From NCBI RefSeq assembly GCF_023028225.1, contig NZ_CP095482.1, forward strand, positions 372,001-436,000: a stretch of 64,000 nucleotides of DNA, given 5' to 3'. This DNA is from Halorientalis litorea (GTDB taxonomy: Archaea > Halobacteriota > Halobacteria > Halobacteriales > Haloarculaceae). A program made the translations under genes and the position numbers. A model generated the notes under the pieces. The model had not been told where the DNA came from, searched no databases, and worked only from the letters and a program-made list of their open reading frames with translations. Of the stretch, positions 9,291 through 18,712 are shown piece by piece. Every line of letters starts with the position of its first letter. The stretch's first letter is position 1.

Positions 9291-11405
9291 TCACTCGGGC
9301 GCGTCGCCGTCGAACCACGCGAGCGCGTCCGCCACGTCGTGACGCGGCGGCGAACACGCGAACGACCGGCAGGCGTACACCGTCGGTTCGCCGTCGCGCC
9401 GGTCCCTGTCGGCCCAAATCGGCGGTTCCTCCTCGATTCCCAGCGCGTCGAGCCACGACTCCAAGCCCTCGGCCGTTGGCGGCCGGACAGAGAGGAGGCG
9501 GGCGGGCACGTACGCGTCGGCGAGTTCCTCGCGCCACGCCGTCGGGAGGCTGTCGGCGGCGACGGTCAGTTCGCGGCTCCCGGCGGCGTACCGGTCGGCC
9601 GCGAGGACGAGCGAGGCGTGTTGAAGCGGGTCCGACTCGACGCTCCCGCCGTGTGTTTCCAGCACGCGCTCGACCATATCGGCGAAGCCTGCCCGCGGGA
9701 CGAAGTGGTCGAGTGCGAGCAGTACCTCGGCGGCCACGCCGGCACTCGACGGCGTGGACTGGTCGGTGAGTTCCTGCGGCCGCGCGACCAGTTCCTCGCC
9801 GTCTACGGGCGTGAAGTACAACGTCCCCGCGTCGTCGTCCCAGAAGTCGGACTCGATAGCCCGCGCGAGCGAGAGCGCGAACGCGAGGTGGTCGACATCG
9901 CCGGTCACCTGATACAGGTCGAACGCGCCGCGGGCGAGGAACGCGTAGTCTTCGAGGTAGCCGTCGATTTTCACCGTCCCGTCCGTGTACCGGCGCGAGA
10001 GGCGTCCCTCGTCGTCGTTCCAGAGGTGGTCGCGGACGAACGAGAGCGCGTCCGCCGCAGTGTCGGCGAGGGCGTCGTCGCCGAGGACCAGCGCGCCCTC
10101 CGCGAAGGCGGACACCATCAGCCCGTTCCACCCAGCGAGAACTTTCTCGTCGCGCGCCGGGCGCGTCCGCTCGCTCCGGGCCGCGAAGACCTGTTCGCGG
10201 GCATCTTCGAGTCGCTCCTCGACCTCGCGCTCGTCCATCTCGTACGCCTCGGCGAGGTCGGACACGTCGGTTGCGGCGGTGAGGACGTTCGACCCCTCGA
10301 AGTTGCCGGGTGTCGTGACGCCGAAGCGGTCACAGAAGAGGTCGGCGTCCGTCTCGTCCGTGACGGCCGCCCGAACCTCGTCTGGCGTCCAGACGTAGAA
10401 CGTCCCCTCCTCGCCGTCGCTCTGGGCGTCGAGCGTGCTGAAGAAGCCGCCGTCCGCGTGGGTGAGTTCGCGCTCGACGAACGCGAACGTCTCGCGGGCG
10501 ACGCGAGCGTACCGCTCCCGGCCGGTGACCTGGTATCCCGCGAGCATCGCGCGTGGTATCTCGGCGTTGTCGTAGAGCATCTTCTCGAAGTGAGGGACGA
10601 CCCACTCGCGGTCCGTGCAGTAGCGGTGGAACCCGCCGCCGACGTGGTCGTAGAGACCGCCCAGTGCCATCGCCTCCAGCGTCTCGCGGGCCACGTCGAG
10701 GTACTCGTCGCGGCCGGTGCGTGCGTGGGCACGCAGGAGAACGTGGACCCGGCCCGCCTGCGGAAACTTCGGGCCGCGCCCCCAGCCACCGTGTTCGCGG
10801 TCCGCTCCTCGGAGGGCGGCCGCCGCCGCGTCGTCGAGCGCGCCCTCGTCGGGGGCGTCGCCGGGGTCTGGCGTCGTTTCGAGTTCGCCGCGGACGGCGT
10901 CGGTCCACTTTTCGGCACGTTCCTCGACGCCCTCGCGGTCCTCGACCCAACTCTCGTGGATGTCTTCGAGGAGTTCCCCGAAGCCCGGCATCCCGCGTTT
11001 CGGTTCGTTCGGGAAGTACGTCCCGACGAAGAAGGGCTCACCGTCGGGCGTCAAGAACACCGAGAGAGGCCACCCGCCACCCCGACCGGTCATCTGCCCG
11101 ATAGTCTGGTACACGCTGTCGAGGTCCGGCCGTTCCTCCCGGTCGACCTTTATCGGGACGAAGTCCTCGTTGAGTGTCTCGGCGATGGCCTCGTCCTCGA
11201 ACGACTCCTCTTCCATCACGTGACACCAGTGGCAGGCCGAGTAGCCGATGGAGAGGAAGATGGGTACGTCCCGCTCGCGCGCGGCGGCGAGGGCGTCGTC
11301 GTCCCACGGTTGCCAGTTGACGGGGTTGTCCGCGTGCTGACGGAGATACGGGCTCTCCTCGTCGTCGAGACGGTTGCGGTCTGTGGAGGCCGCGGCGTCG
11401 CTCAT
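9291..11405 (-). CDS. Thioredoxin-domain protein of the DUF255/YyaL (SPATA20) family
   Basis: 704 residues. The N-terminal domain carries the family hallmark SACHWCHVMEEESFED (a C-X2-C thioredoxin-like site), preceded by NPVNWQPWDDDAL. The remainder is a large alpha/alpha barrel resembling N-acylglucosamine epimerase/glycosidase folds (HVGGGFHRYCTD, HFEKMLYDNA). The family is universal and poorly understood; a redox or protein-quality role is guessed. The start at MSDAAAST is preferred over a position 27 bp upstream because homologues start close to the DDEESPYLRQH segment. Confidence 0.93.
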   Translation of the reverse strand: MSDAAASTDRNRLDDEESPYLRQHADNPVNWQPWDDDALAAARERDVPIFLSIGYSACHWCHVMEEESFEDEAIAETLNEDFVPIKVDREERPDLDSVYQTIGQMTGRGGGWPLSVFLTPDGEPFFVGTYFPNEPKRGMPGFGELLEDIHESWVEDREGVEERAEKWTDAVRGELETTPDPGDAPDEGALDDAAAAALRGADREHGGWGRGPKFPQAGRVHVLLRAHARTGRDEYLDVARETLEAMALGGLYDHVGGGFHRYCTDREWVVPHFEKMLYDNAEIPRAMLAGYQVTGRERYARVARETFAFVERELTHADGGFFSTLDAQSDGEEGTFYVWTPDEVRAAVTDETDADLFCDRFGVTTPGNFEGSNVLTAATDVSDLAEAYEMDEREVEERLEDAREQVFAARSERTRPARDEKVLAGWNGLMVSAFAEGALVLGDDALADTAADALSFVRDHLWNDDEGRLSRRYTDGTVKIDGYLEDYAFLARGAFDLYQVTGDVDHLAFALSLARAIESDFWDDDAGTLYFTPVDGEELVARPQELTDQSTPSSAGVAAEVLLALDHFVPRAGFADMVERVLETHGGSVESDPLQHASLVLAADRYAAGSRELTVAADSLPTAWREELADAYVPARLLSVRPPTAEGLESWLDALGIEEEPPIWADRDRRDGEPTVYACRSFACSPPRHDVADALAWFDGDAPE

Positions 11406-11468
11406 GCGATTGGCAATGATGTCCACAGACAAAGACCCGTCGTCGGGGACCCCGTCCCCGGCACCGAC

Positions 11469-12635
11469 CTACAGGCCGAGGAACGATTTTATCTTGGCGA
11501 ACAGGCCACCGCTCGACTCGTCGGCGTCGTCCGGGTCGGCGTTCGTCGCCATCCCGGTCTCCGGGTCCGTCTCGACGCTCGGCCCGGTCTCCGCCGCTGG
11601 GTCGCTCGCCGCCGACGGGGAGGCCGTCGCTTCGTCGTCGGACGTTGCATCGGCCGCCCCCGTCTCCGTGGACGGTGGCGTCTCTGCGCCCGCTTCCGAG
11701 CCGGCAGTATCCGTACGCTCGGCCGTGTCGACGCTCCCGGCCGAGTCAGTGCTGCCAGCCACGTCGGCACGCTCGGCCGTGTCGGCATCCTCGGCCACGT
11801 CGCTCTCCGGTGTCACGTCGCCGGCCGAGTCCGCGTCCGCCGGCCCCGGGTCCGGGGCTGGCTCCGTGTCGGTGGCCGACTCGGCGGTTGTGGCCGGGTC
11901 TGATGCCGTCGTCTGCTCGTCGCCAGCGTCCGAGTCCGTTGGCACCGTCTGGTCTTCGCCGGCGTCCGAGTCGGTGACCGACGGCGTGTCCTCGGGCGTC
12001 GCCGGGTCCGCGCGCTCCGGGCCGTCCGACTCGGGGACACCGGGGGGCGGTGAGTCGGGACCCGCCTCCGACGCCGGCGATTCCGCATCCGGTTCCGCGT
12101 CTGCTTCGGGCCGCGACGCCTCGGCCGTCGGGTCCGTGTCGGCTGTTTCCGCCGCGGAGCCGGCCGGGTCCGCCTCGGTGGCGGGGCCAGCGTCCGGTTC
12201 GTGCTCTGTGGCCGGCGTCTCCGATTCGGGCGTTTCTGGTTCGGCCGTCTCTGGTTCTTGCTCGGTTTCGGCCGTCTCCGATTCGGGTGTCGACGCCGTC
12301 TCCGTCGGGTCCGTCGCAGAGGCCGACACCTCGGGTTCGTCAGCAGGTCCCCCTGTCTCCGCCGGGCCATCCTGCGGTTCGGCTGCCGAGTCTGCGGGTG
12401 TGTCGGCGGCCGTGTCCGCGTCCGCCGACCCCTCTGCCGGGGACTCGTCGACGAACTCGCGCGCAGCGTCGTCGCCAGCCGTGTCCCGTTCCGGGGGGTC
12501 ACCGGGTGATGTTTCGATACGGTCCATCTCCTCGAACCACGTCTGGTCGGTCAGGTCGTCGCGTTCGGGAGTCGTCGGGGACTCCGTCGTCTCGTCCTCA
12601 CCGAACCAGTCGGGGCGGTCGTCTACAGGTGCCAT
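11469..12635 (-). CDS. Acidic, disordered protein at the end of the che operon
   Basis: 388 residues. The N-terminus (MAPVDDRPDWFGEDE, then TWFEEMDRIE) and C-terminus (GLFAKIKSFLGL) look like short structured motifs; everything between is low-complexity Asp/Glu/Thr/Ser/Pro/Ala without a fold. No transmembrane segment or signal peptide. It starts 5 bp after the cheD stop, so it belongs to the che operon. The C-terminal amphipathic helix could bind a partner or membrane; the acidic body would stay soluble in high salt. I know no family match. The role could be tethering or scaffolding. Confidence 0.75.
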   Translation of the reverse strand: MAPVDDRPDWFGEDETTESPTTPERDDLTDQTWFEEMDRIETSPGDPPERDTAGDDAAREFVDESPAEGSADADTAADTPADSAAEPQDGPAETGGPADEPEVSASATDPTETASTPESETAETEQEPETAEPETPESETPATEHEPDAGPATEADPAGSAAETADTDPTAEASRPEADAEPDAESPASEAGPDSPPPGVPESDGPERADPATPEDTPSVTDSDAGEDQTVPTDSDAGDEQTTASDPATTAESATDTEPAPDPGPADADSAGDVTPESDVAEDADTAERADVAGSTDSAGSVDTAERTDTAGSEAGAETPPSTETGAADATSDDEATASPSAASDPAAETGPSVETDPETGMATNADPDDADESSGGLFAKIKSFLGL

Positions 12636-12640
12636 TGGTG

Positions 12641-13198
12641 TCACTCTCGCGGGTTTTGGTTTGGGTTGTCGTCGCCGAAGATGACTGCCTTGTTGCTGTT
12701 CGCGCGGCGGATGTACCGGTCGCCCGTCGCGGTGTCGAACTCGACCGTTCGCCCCTCCGACCCGCCGATTTGCTCGGCGACGACGGGGATGTCGAGTGCC
12801 GCCAGTTCGTCGCGGACGACCGACGCCGTGCGTTCGCCGACACCTTGCGGGAGGTCGAAGTGTTCGACCGGGAAGATGTCGGCACCGCCGACGAGCCACC
12901 CTTCGAGTGACCCGTACGCGCCGCCAGCCTCGACGATTTCCTGCAGCATCGCTCTGAGCGTGGCGTCGGCGTATTTCCCGGGTGCGGCCGTCGCGTCGGC
13001 CGGTTCCTCGGGGAGCATCGTGTGTGCCAGTGCCCCGATGCCGTTCTGTTCGTCGTAGAGGCCGACTGCGACGCAGGCCCCCAGTCCGTACGCGACGAGC
13101 GTCTCGCCGTCGGAGGCAACGTCGTAGTTCGCCACGCCGACGACGCGCCGGTCGCGGGTGACACGCGTCGCGCCGCCGGTGTACATGTCGTCGCTCAT
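12641..13198 (-). CDS. cheD: Chemoreceptor glutamine deamidase CheD
   Basis: 185 residues. The catalytic Cys is in AYGLGACVAVGLYDE and the catalytic His in GALAHTMLPEEP; the following VGGADIFP segment is also conserved. CheD deamidates Gln residues in transducers and is regulated by CheC binding, linking adaptation to CheY-P. Its ATG overlaps the end of the upstream double-CheC gene by 4 bp, so coupling is tight. The product acts in the cytosol at the receptor array. Confidence 0.95.
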   Translation of the reverse strand: MSDDMYTGGATRVTRDRRVVGVANYDVASDGETLVAYGLGACVAVGLYDEQNGIGALAHTMLPEEPADATAAPGKYADATLRAMLQEIVEAGGAYGSLEGWLVGGADIFPVEHFDLPQGVGERTASVVRDELAALDIPVVAEQIGGSEGRTVEFDTATGDRYIRRANSNKAVIFGDDNPNQNPRE

Positions 13199-14457
13199 TC
13201 GGGAGACACCTCCTCGACGTCTTCGAGGTCGTCTTCGGACAACTCACCCACGTCCACGTCTGCCGCCGCTCGCGCCGTCTCGACGCGGTTGATGTCGATT
13301 GCCTCCAGTGCCTCCCGGAGGTCGTTCTCGTCCGGGATGACGTACACGTCGGCGTCGAACGCGTCGTTTTCGGCCTGAATCTCCGTGTCGAAGACGAAAG
13401 CGAACTCCTGGTCACGGGAGAGGCCGACGATGAGTGGGTCCACAGCGGCCGGCCCCATCTCCCACGCGAACGTCGGCGTCGAGTGGTCGATGCTGGAGTC
13501 GAGAACGTTCGCCCACCCGTCGAGCATCCCGCTGGCCATGATGTTGGCCGCCTCCTGCAGTGCGTCCCGACCCATCTCGCCGAGGCCGTCGTCGGTGTCG
13601 GTCCCGGTCATCGTCCGGACGAGTTCGTGGGCCGACGCCTCGTCGAACAGGAAGAGGAGGTAGCCGCTCGGGACGCCGCTGAAACTGAACGCCACGCTAG
13701 CGTGGATGTCGTTCGGGACGGCCTCCGGGATGGCGTCGAGCGAGATGAAACTCACTCGACGCACGTCCACTGTCGTGTCGATGCCGGTGAGGCGGGAGAG
13801 GTCCTCAGTCACGCGGTCGGTCCCACGTTGAGCCACCCGGTCGAACCCGGCGAGATTCTCGTACTCGATGCCGTCCTCCGTGGAGAACAAGTCGAGTGCC
13901 GAATCCTGTGCCGGGATGAAGTAGTGTCTGAATCCGATGTGTCGGCCCCGCGTGCGGATGCGGCTCCTGAACGAGAGCGCGAGGTCGCCCCCCTCGGCGG
14001 GCCGGACGAGTTCGCCGATGTCGGTCCCGGAGACGAAGCGCGGGGTCGAAACGTCCACCTTGCGGTCGAGGACGTTCGCCCACCCGTCGATGAAGCCGTT
14101 GTTCATGATACCGCCGACTTCGGTGATGGCACTCGCGACGAGGTCCTCGGTGGACATGGTCGTGTCCACGTCTCCGAGGTCTTCGACCATCGCCCGAGCG
14201 AGGTCGATGGCCTCGTCCCGGTCGAACAGCAGGAAGGTCCGCCCCTCGATGCCGCCGCCGAGGTCGACCATCGTCCCGGCGTTGTTCGCGTCCTCGGCGA
14301 ACTCGGCCTCTATCTGTTCGGGCGTGGCGAACTCGATTCTGGTCGCAGTGACGCGGCTCTCGACGCCGGTCATCTGGGTGAGGCGGTCGGCCGCGACGCC
14401 GGCACCCTGGCGGGCCATCTGGTAGAACGTCCCCAGTGTGTCGACACTCAGGTGCAT
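13195..14457 (-). CDS. cheC: Double CheC-domain chemotaxis protein
   Basis: 420 residues containing two CheC units in tandem (about 1-200 and 205-385) and an acidic tail. CheC-type CheY-P phosphatases carry the motif [D/S]-X3-E-X2-N-X22-P. The second unit keeps it (DALQEAAN, with Pro 23 residues after the Asn). The first reads SAITEVGG, with Gly in place of the Asn, so it is probably inactive. The start codon overlaps the upstream CheC stop by one base (TAATG). It should dephosphorylate CheY-P and/or bind CheD. Confidence 0.93.
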   Translation of the reverse strand: MHLSVDTLGTFYQMARQGAGVAADRLTQMTGVESRVTATRIEFATPEQIEAEFAEDANNAGTMVDLGGGIEGRTFLLFDRDEAIDLARAMVEDLGDVDTTMSTEDLVASAITEVGGIMNNGFIDGWANVLDRKVDVSTPRFVSGTDIGELVRPAEGGDLALSFRSRIRTRGRHIGFRHYFIPAQDSALDLFSTEDGIEYENLAGFDRVAQRGTDRVTEDLSRLTGIDTTVDVRRVSFISLDAIPEAVPNDIHASVAFSFSGVPSGYLLFLFDEASAHELVRTMTGTDTDDGLGEMGRDALQEAANIMASGMLDGWANVLDSSIDHSTPTFAWEMGPAAVDPLIVGLSRDQEFAFVFDTEIQAENDAFDADVYVIPDENDLREALEAIDINRVETARAAADVDVGELSEDDLEDVEEVSPE

Positions 14458-15113
14458 TACTCCAACATACTCGGATTGACGCGTTCGGTCAACTGCAGGA
14501 ACGTCTCCGTCTCCGGGAACAGGTAGACGTTCGCGGTGACCCCCGACGCCGGGACTCGGAGTCGGGACCGGAGGTACAGGCCAACGTCGTCCGAAGTGTT
14601 GACGACCTGCTGGACGATTTCCCGCTCCGTGTTCTGGACCGCGCTCGGTTCGGAAACGACGATTTCCTCGCCAAATCGGTTGGCCCACACGTCGAAGTAG
14701 CCGTTGGCGAGGATGCCGCTGAGTTCCGTGAGGGCACTACGGGCCATCTCGCCCGACACCTCCGAAACGTCATCGACCGTGTTCGACAGCATCAACGCCG
14801 CGGCGTTGTTGGCGGCCCGGAGCGGGAACAACACGAGGACGTACCCGTGTGGCACTTCCCGTATCTGGATGCGGGCACCCGTCCGCTCGCCTGTCCCGAA
14901 ACTCTGGGTGAGTGCCGCGTCCGTCGCGTACCCCACCTGCACGGGGTCGGTTTCGACGACACCGTTGGTCGCGTTGACCTGCTGGAGACGGTCGGCCGCA
15001 CTGTTCGTCCCCAGTTCCGCCAGCCGATTCATCACGCTCAGTTTCCCGATGGGAAACCGGCGATTCGCCATGTCGAACCCCTCCGGTCTGCTCTCCTGTT
15101 CTTTCTCCATCAT
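14457..15113 (-). CDS. Single-domain CheC-like protein, degenerate phosphatase motif
   Basis: 218 residues, one CheC fold. The region equivalent to the phosphatase motif reads SALTELSG followed by the X22-P spacing, so the catalytic Asn is Gly; activity on CheY-P by this helix is unlikely. The start at MMEKEQ is supported by its 4-bp ATGA overlap with the cheA stop. It may be a regulatory or CheD-binding paralogue of the double CheC encoded next. Cytosolic. Confidence 0.88.
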   Translation of the reverse strand: MMEKEQESRPEGFDMANRRFPIGKLSVMNRLAELGTNSAADRLQQVNATNGVVETDPVQVGYATDAALTQSFGTGERTGARIQIREVPHGYVLVLFPLRAANNAAALMLSNTVDDVSEVSGEMARSALTELSGILANGYFDVWANRFGEEIVVSEPSAVQNTEREIVQQVVNTSDDVGLYLRSRLRVPASGVTANVYLFPETETFLQLTERVNPSMLE

Positions 15114-18100
15114 AGTTCTGATGTATCGAGTACGTGAATTAACTCCCCGTCGCTCCCGGTCGTCGCGCCGCTCAGCTCCGGCACGTCGGCCAGCAGGTCG
15201 TCGTACGGGGTAATAACGACTTCGCGGCGTTCGAGGACGCCGCCACAGCGCAGTTCGAGTCGCTCCTCGCCGGTGTCGACGTGGACGACGGCCGCGTCGT
15301 CGCCAGCAGGTACGTCGCTCCCGCCGAGCGTCGTCGCGAGTTCGAGCGTCCGGTCGGCTGTCGCCGTCGTCTCGAGCAGTCCACCGTCGGTGACGCGAGC
15401 ACCGATTGCCGGGCCGACGTGTTCCACGTCGGCCGTCGGTACCGCGAACCGCTCGTCCCCGGCCTCGACGAACAGCACTTCCGCGACGGCGACCGACACC
15501 GGGATTCGAAGCCGGACGAGCGTCCCCTCGCCGGGGTCGCTCTCGACTTCGACGGCACCGCTCAGCCCCGTCACGGTCTGTTTCACCACGTCCATGCCGA
15601 CACCGCGACCGCTCGTCTCGGTCACGCCCTCACGCGTCGACAGCCCGGGGTGAAAGAGCAAGTCGAGCACGTCGGACTCCGAGAGGTCGGCGGCCCCCGA
15701 CTCAGCGACAACGCCCGCCTCGACGGCGGCGTCGCGGACGCGGTCCGGGTCGATACCGGCACCGTCGTCCTCGACTTCGATGAGTACGTCGTCACCCTCG
15801 CGGGCGGCCCGGACCTCGACCTGCCCCGTCCGCGGTTTCCCTGCCGCTTCGCGCTCGGCGGGCGGTTCGATACCGTGGTCGACGGCGTTGCGCACGAGGT
15901 GAACGAGCGGGTCGCCGATGCGTTCGATGACGCCCCGGTCGAGTTGAATGTCCGCACCGTCGACGGACACCTCCGCCTCGGTGCCCGTCTCCCGCGCCAC
16001 GTCGCGGACGACGCGCGGGAGGCGGTCGGTCACGCGCCGGAGCGGCATCAGCCGGATGCCCATGACCGTCCGCTGGAGCGTCCGCGCGACGGTGTCGAGC
16101 GAGGAGACGGTCTCCTCGGCCGCCGGGGCCTCGACCTCCCGTGAGAGTTGCCGGACGTGCCGCGAGAGCCGTTCCGCGACCGACAGCAACTCGTCCGCGT
16201 GTTCTGCCTCCACGGTGAGCGACTGGAGGTCGGCCCCGCTACGGGCCAGCGACCGCGGCCGTTCCTCGTCGGGTGACTGGAACCGGCCCGAGGGGAGCGA
16301 ACTCTCCGCGATGGTCTTCGCCGCACCCGCCGGCCCGCCCGTGGCGTCGTCCGACGACTCGAACATCCCCTCGAACCGCGACTCGAACTCGTCGAGCGTA
16401 CTGTCCGACTCGAAGGCGATATCGTCGGCTCCAGCTACGTCGGCGTCCGCTTCGGCTTCGTCCAGTTCCTCCTCGTCGAGGAGGTCGGTCCCGAGGTCGT
16501 CGTCCACGGCACTGTCGAGCGTGTCGTCGTCCGCCGCCATCTCGGACGCCTGTCGCTCCAACACGTCCACGACGGACTCCGTCTCGTCGTCCTCGGCGTC
16601 CGCCGAGTCCGGCCGGTCGGTCCCGTCGTCCGCCACCGTCTCCGGGGCATCCGCTCCGTCTGCCGCGTCCACCCCGTCGTCGGCCGCCATCTCGGCGTCC
16701 GCCTGGTTCAGCAACTCTTCTACCGCCTCGGTGTCGATGCCCTCGTCGGCATCGGCAGGGTCGGCGGGTTCGGGACTGTCGTCGGCCACAGTGGCGTCCG
16801 CTCGGTCGGTCGGCCCCGGTCCCTCGACGGGCTCGGGTGTCTCAGCCGTGTCGGTCGTTTCGGCTTCGGTTGCTGGACCGTCGGCCGCCTCGGCTCCGTC
16901 GCTCGCCTCGGCAGTATCGGCCTCGAACGGGTCTGCGGCGAACGGCACCTCGGCTTCTTCGGCAGTCGAACCTGCCGCGGAGTCGCCCTCGGCGGGTGTC
17001 TCGTCGGGCGTGTCGGCCGCCGCGTCGGTTGGGGCGTCGACACCCGTCTCCGCCTCGGGGTCCGTCTCCGGGTGGCCGTCGTCGGATGCGGTGGGTTCGT
17101 CGGCGGTGTCGTCCGCCGGTTCGTCCCCGTCGGCCTCCATGTCGATGAGCTCTTGAATGCTCATCTCGTCCTCGTCGTCGAACTCGCCGAACGATTCCTC
17201 CTCGATTTCGGACTGGAGTTCGTCGACGGACGTCTCCTCGTCTTCGACCGACTGTTTCGCCCAGATAAAATCTATCTCCGAGCCGACGGAGTCCTCGTCG
17301 GACGGCTCTGCGGTCGTCTCGGCGGCACTCACGTCGGCCGGTTCGTCTCCACCCGCCTCGGCGGCCGCCGAGCCGTCGCTTCCGTCGCTGTCGAACAGGT
17401 CCGAGACGGACTCCTCGTCGGTGGCCGAGTCCGCCGTCGTGTCGTCGTCCGGGAACGCGTCCGTCGGTTCGTCGGTCCCGGCGAACAGGTCCGAGACGCT
17501 CGACTCCGCGTCCGCCTCGGTCACACCGTCGCCGTCGGCCGCGTCCGCAGTCGAACTGGCCCCGGCGGCGTCGGCATCGGCCTCCGGCCCGGCTTCGGCG
17601 TCGGCCGTTCCGGTGTCCGAGTCGGTTTCCGAGCCAGTTTCGGCGTCGAACAGGTCCGTGTCCGAATCGGTCTCGGCCGCGGCGTCGCTGGCTTCAGCCT
17701 CGGCCGCTGGTTCGGCCGCGTCGGCCGGTTCGTCGGTACCGGGTGTCGCGTCGGCGTCTCCCTCGGGCGGCTCCGCAGTGTCGAAGGGCGTCTCCTCGCT
17801 GTCCGACCCGCCGAGCGAACCGGTGCCCTCGTCGCCGAACAGGCTTTCCTCGGCGGGTTCGGCTTCGTCGAGGTCGAGGTCCGACGGGTTCACGTCCGTG
17901 AGCGCGTCGTCGGACTGTGGGCGGTCGTGCTGGTCCCCGTCGCTGGACTCACCGTCGGCCTCGGGTTCGCCGGCGGTGTCCTCGACCGGGACCTCGTCCA
18001 GAAATTCGTCGGCGAACGAGGACTCGTCGTCGTCCAACGCCGCCGCTAACGACTCCTCGGTATCGTCTTCGGCTTCGAGTTCGCTGGCCGCGTCGTCCTC

Positions 18101-18712
18101 GGCGTCGTCGAACAGGTCGTCCATCGACCCCCCACCTTGGACATCTTCGAGGTCGATATCCGGTTCCTCGATGTCCGCCGCGAGGGCGTCGAGGTCGTCG
18201 AACTCGCTGGCCGCGTCGAGAGCCGCCTCGACGCGCTCGTCGGTGACGAACTCCTCGGTCGTGGAGTCGGTTTCGTCGTCCTCGGGCGGCGTCTCGGGGG
18301 GCGACCGCGCCACGTCGGTCGGACTGCCGGCCTCGTCGTCGGAGGCCGCCGTGTCGGCGACGGCCCGGACCGAATCGACGACCGGTTCGGGGTCGGTCTC
18401 GACGGTCCCGCCGTGCTCTATCTCGTCGAGCATCGCGGCGAGAGTGTCCGTGGCCGAGAGGGCGTGGTCGGTCACCTCGCGGTCGGGGTCGAGCGTGCCC
18501 GCCCGAACCGCATCGAGGAGGTCTTCGAGGGCGTGTGCGAGGGCACTCGCCCCGTCGTACCCCTCCATGCTGAGCGTCCCCTTGAGGTTGTGGGCCGTCC
18601 GGAAGAGGCCGTCGACCGTGTCGCGGTCCGGCGAGTCTTCGAGCGAAACGAGGGACTCGCTCAAGCGGCGGACGTCCGCGCGCGCCTCCCGGACGAACCT
18701 GTCGTCACTCAT
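15110..18712 (-). CDS. cheA: Chemotaxis histidine kinase CheA with a very long acidic linker
   Basis: 1200 residues, well beyond the usual 650-700. HPt domain at 1-110 with phospho-acceptor His41 (TAHNLKGTLSMEGYDG). Residues ~110-800 are an acidic, low-complexity linker interrupted by short hydrophobic motifs (EIDFIWAKQSVEDEE, DEMSIQELIDMEA, SVVDVLERQASEMAA). The dimerisation, ATPase (N box HLVRNAVDHGIEP; G1 DDGAGIDPD; G2 SGRGVGMDVV) and CheW-like domains fill ~805-1200. No clear P2 CheY-binding domain is seen. It phosphorylates CheY under transducer control. Its start overlaps the cheY stop by 4 bp. Confidence 0.96.
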   Translation of the reverse strand: MSDDRFVREARADVRRLSESLVSLEDSPDRDTVDGLFRTAHNLKGTLSMEGYDGASALAHALEDLLDAVRAGTLDPDREVTDHALSATDTLAAMLDEIEHGGTVETDPEPVVDSVRAVADTAASDDEAGSPTDVARSPPETPPEDDETDSTTEEFVTDERVEAALDAASEFDDLDALAADIEEPDIDLEDVQGGGSMDDLFDDAEDDAASELEAEDDTEESLAAALDDDESSFADEFLDEVPVEDTAGEPEADGESSDGDQHDRPQSDDALTDVNPSDLDLDEAEPAEESLFGDEGTGSLGGSDSEETPFDTAEPPEGDADATPGTDEPADAAEPAAEAEASDAAAETDSDTDLFDAETGSETDSDTGTADAEAGPEADADAAGASSTADAADGDGVTEADAESSVSDLFAGTDEPTDAFPDDDTTADSATDEESVSDLFDSDGSDGSAAAEAGGDEPADVSAAETTAEPSDEDSVGSEIDFIWAKQSVEDEETSVDELQSEIEEESFGEFDDEDEMSIQELIDMEADGDEPADDTADEPTASDDGHPETDPEAETGVDAPTDAAADTPDETPAEGDSAAGSTAEEAEVPFAADPFEADTAEASDGAEAADGPATEAETTDTAETPEPVEGPGPTDRADATVADDSPEPADPADADEGIDTEAVEELLNQADAEMAADDGVDAADGADAPETVADDGTDRPDSADAEDDETESVVDVLERQASEMAADDDTLDSAVDDDLGTDLLDEEELDEAEADADVAGADDIAFESDSTLDEFESRFEGMFESSDDATGGPAGAAKTIAESSLPSGRFQSPDEERPRSLARSGADLQSLTVEAEHADELLSVAERLSRHVRQLSREVEAPAAEETVSSLDTVARTLQRTVMGIRLMPLRRVTDRLPRVVRDVARETGTEAEVSVDGADIQLDRGVIERIGDPLVHLVRNAVDHGIEPPAEREAAGKPRTGQVEVRAAREGDDVLIEVEDDGAGIDPDRVRDAAVEAGVVAESGAADLSESDVLDLLFHPGLSTREGVTETSGRGVGMDVVKQTVTGLSGAVEVESDPGEGTLVRLRIPVSVAVAEVLFVEAGDERFAVPTADVEHVGPAIGARVTDGGLLETTATADRTLELATTLGGSDVPAGDDAAVVHVDTGEERLELRCGGVLERREVVITPYDDLLADVPELSGATTGSDGELIHVLDTSEL

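Noticed and set aside
8964..11903. 979-residue plus-strand open frame
   Set aside because: It is antisense to the DUF255 gene; its translation is Arg/Val/Gly-rich without any family pattern, as is common opposite high-GC codon bias.
11469..18300. Repeat-like short sequence runs resembling a CRISPR array
   Set aside because: The periodicity comes from repeated Asp/Glu/Ala/Thr codons in coding linkers; no constant repeat or spacer length.
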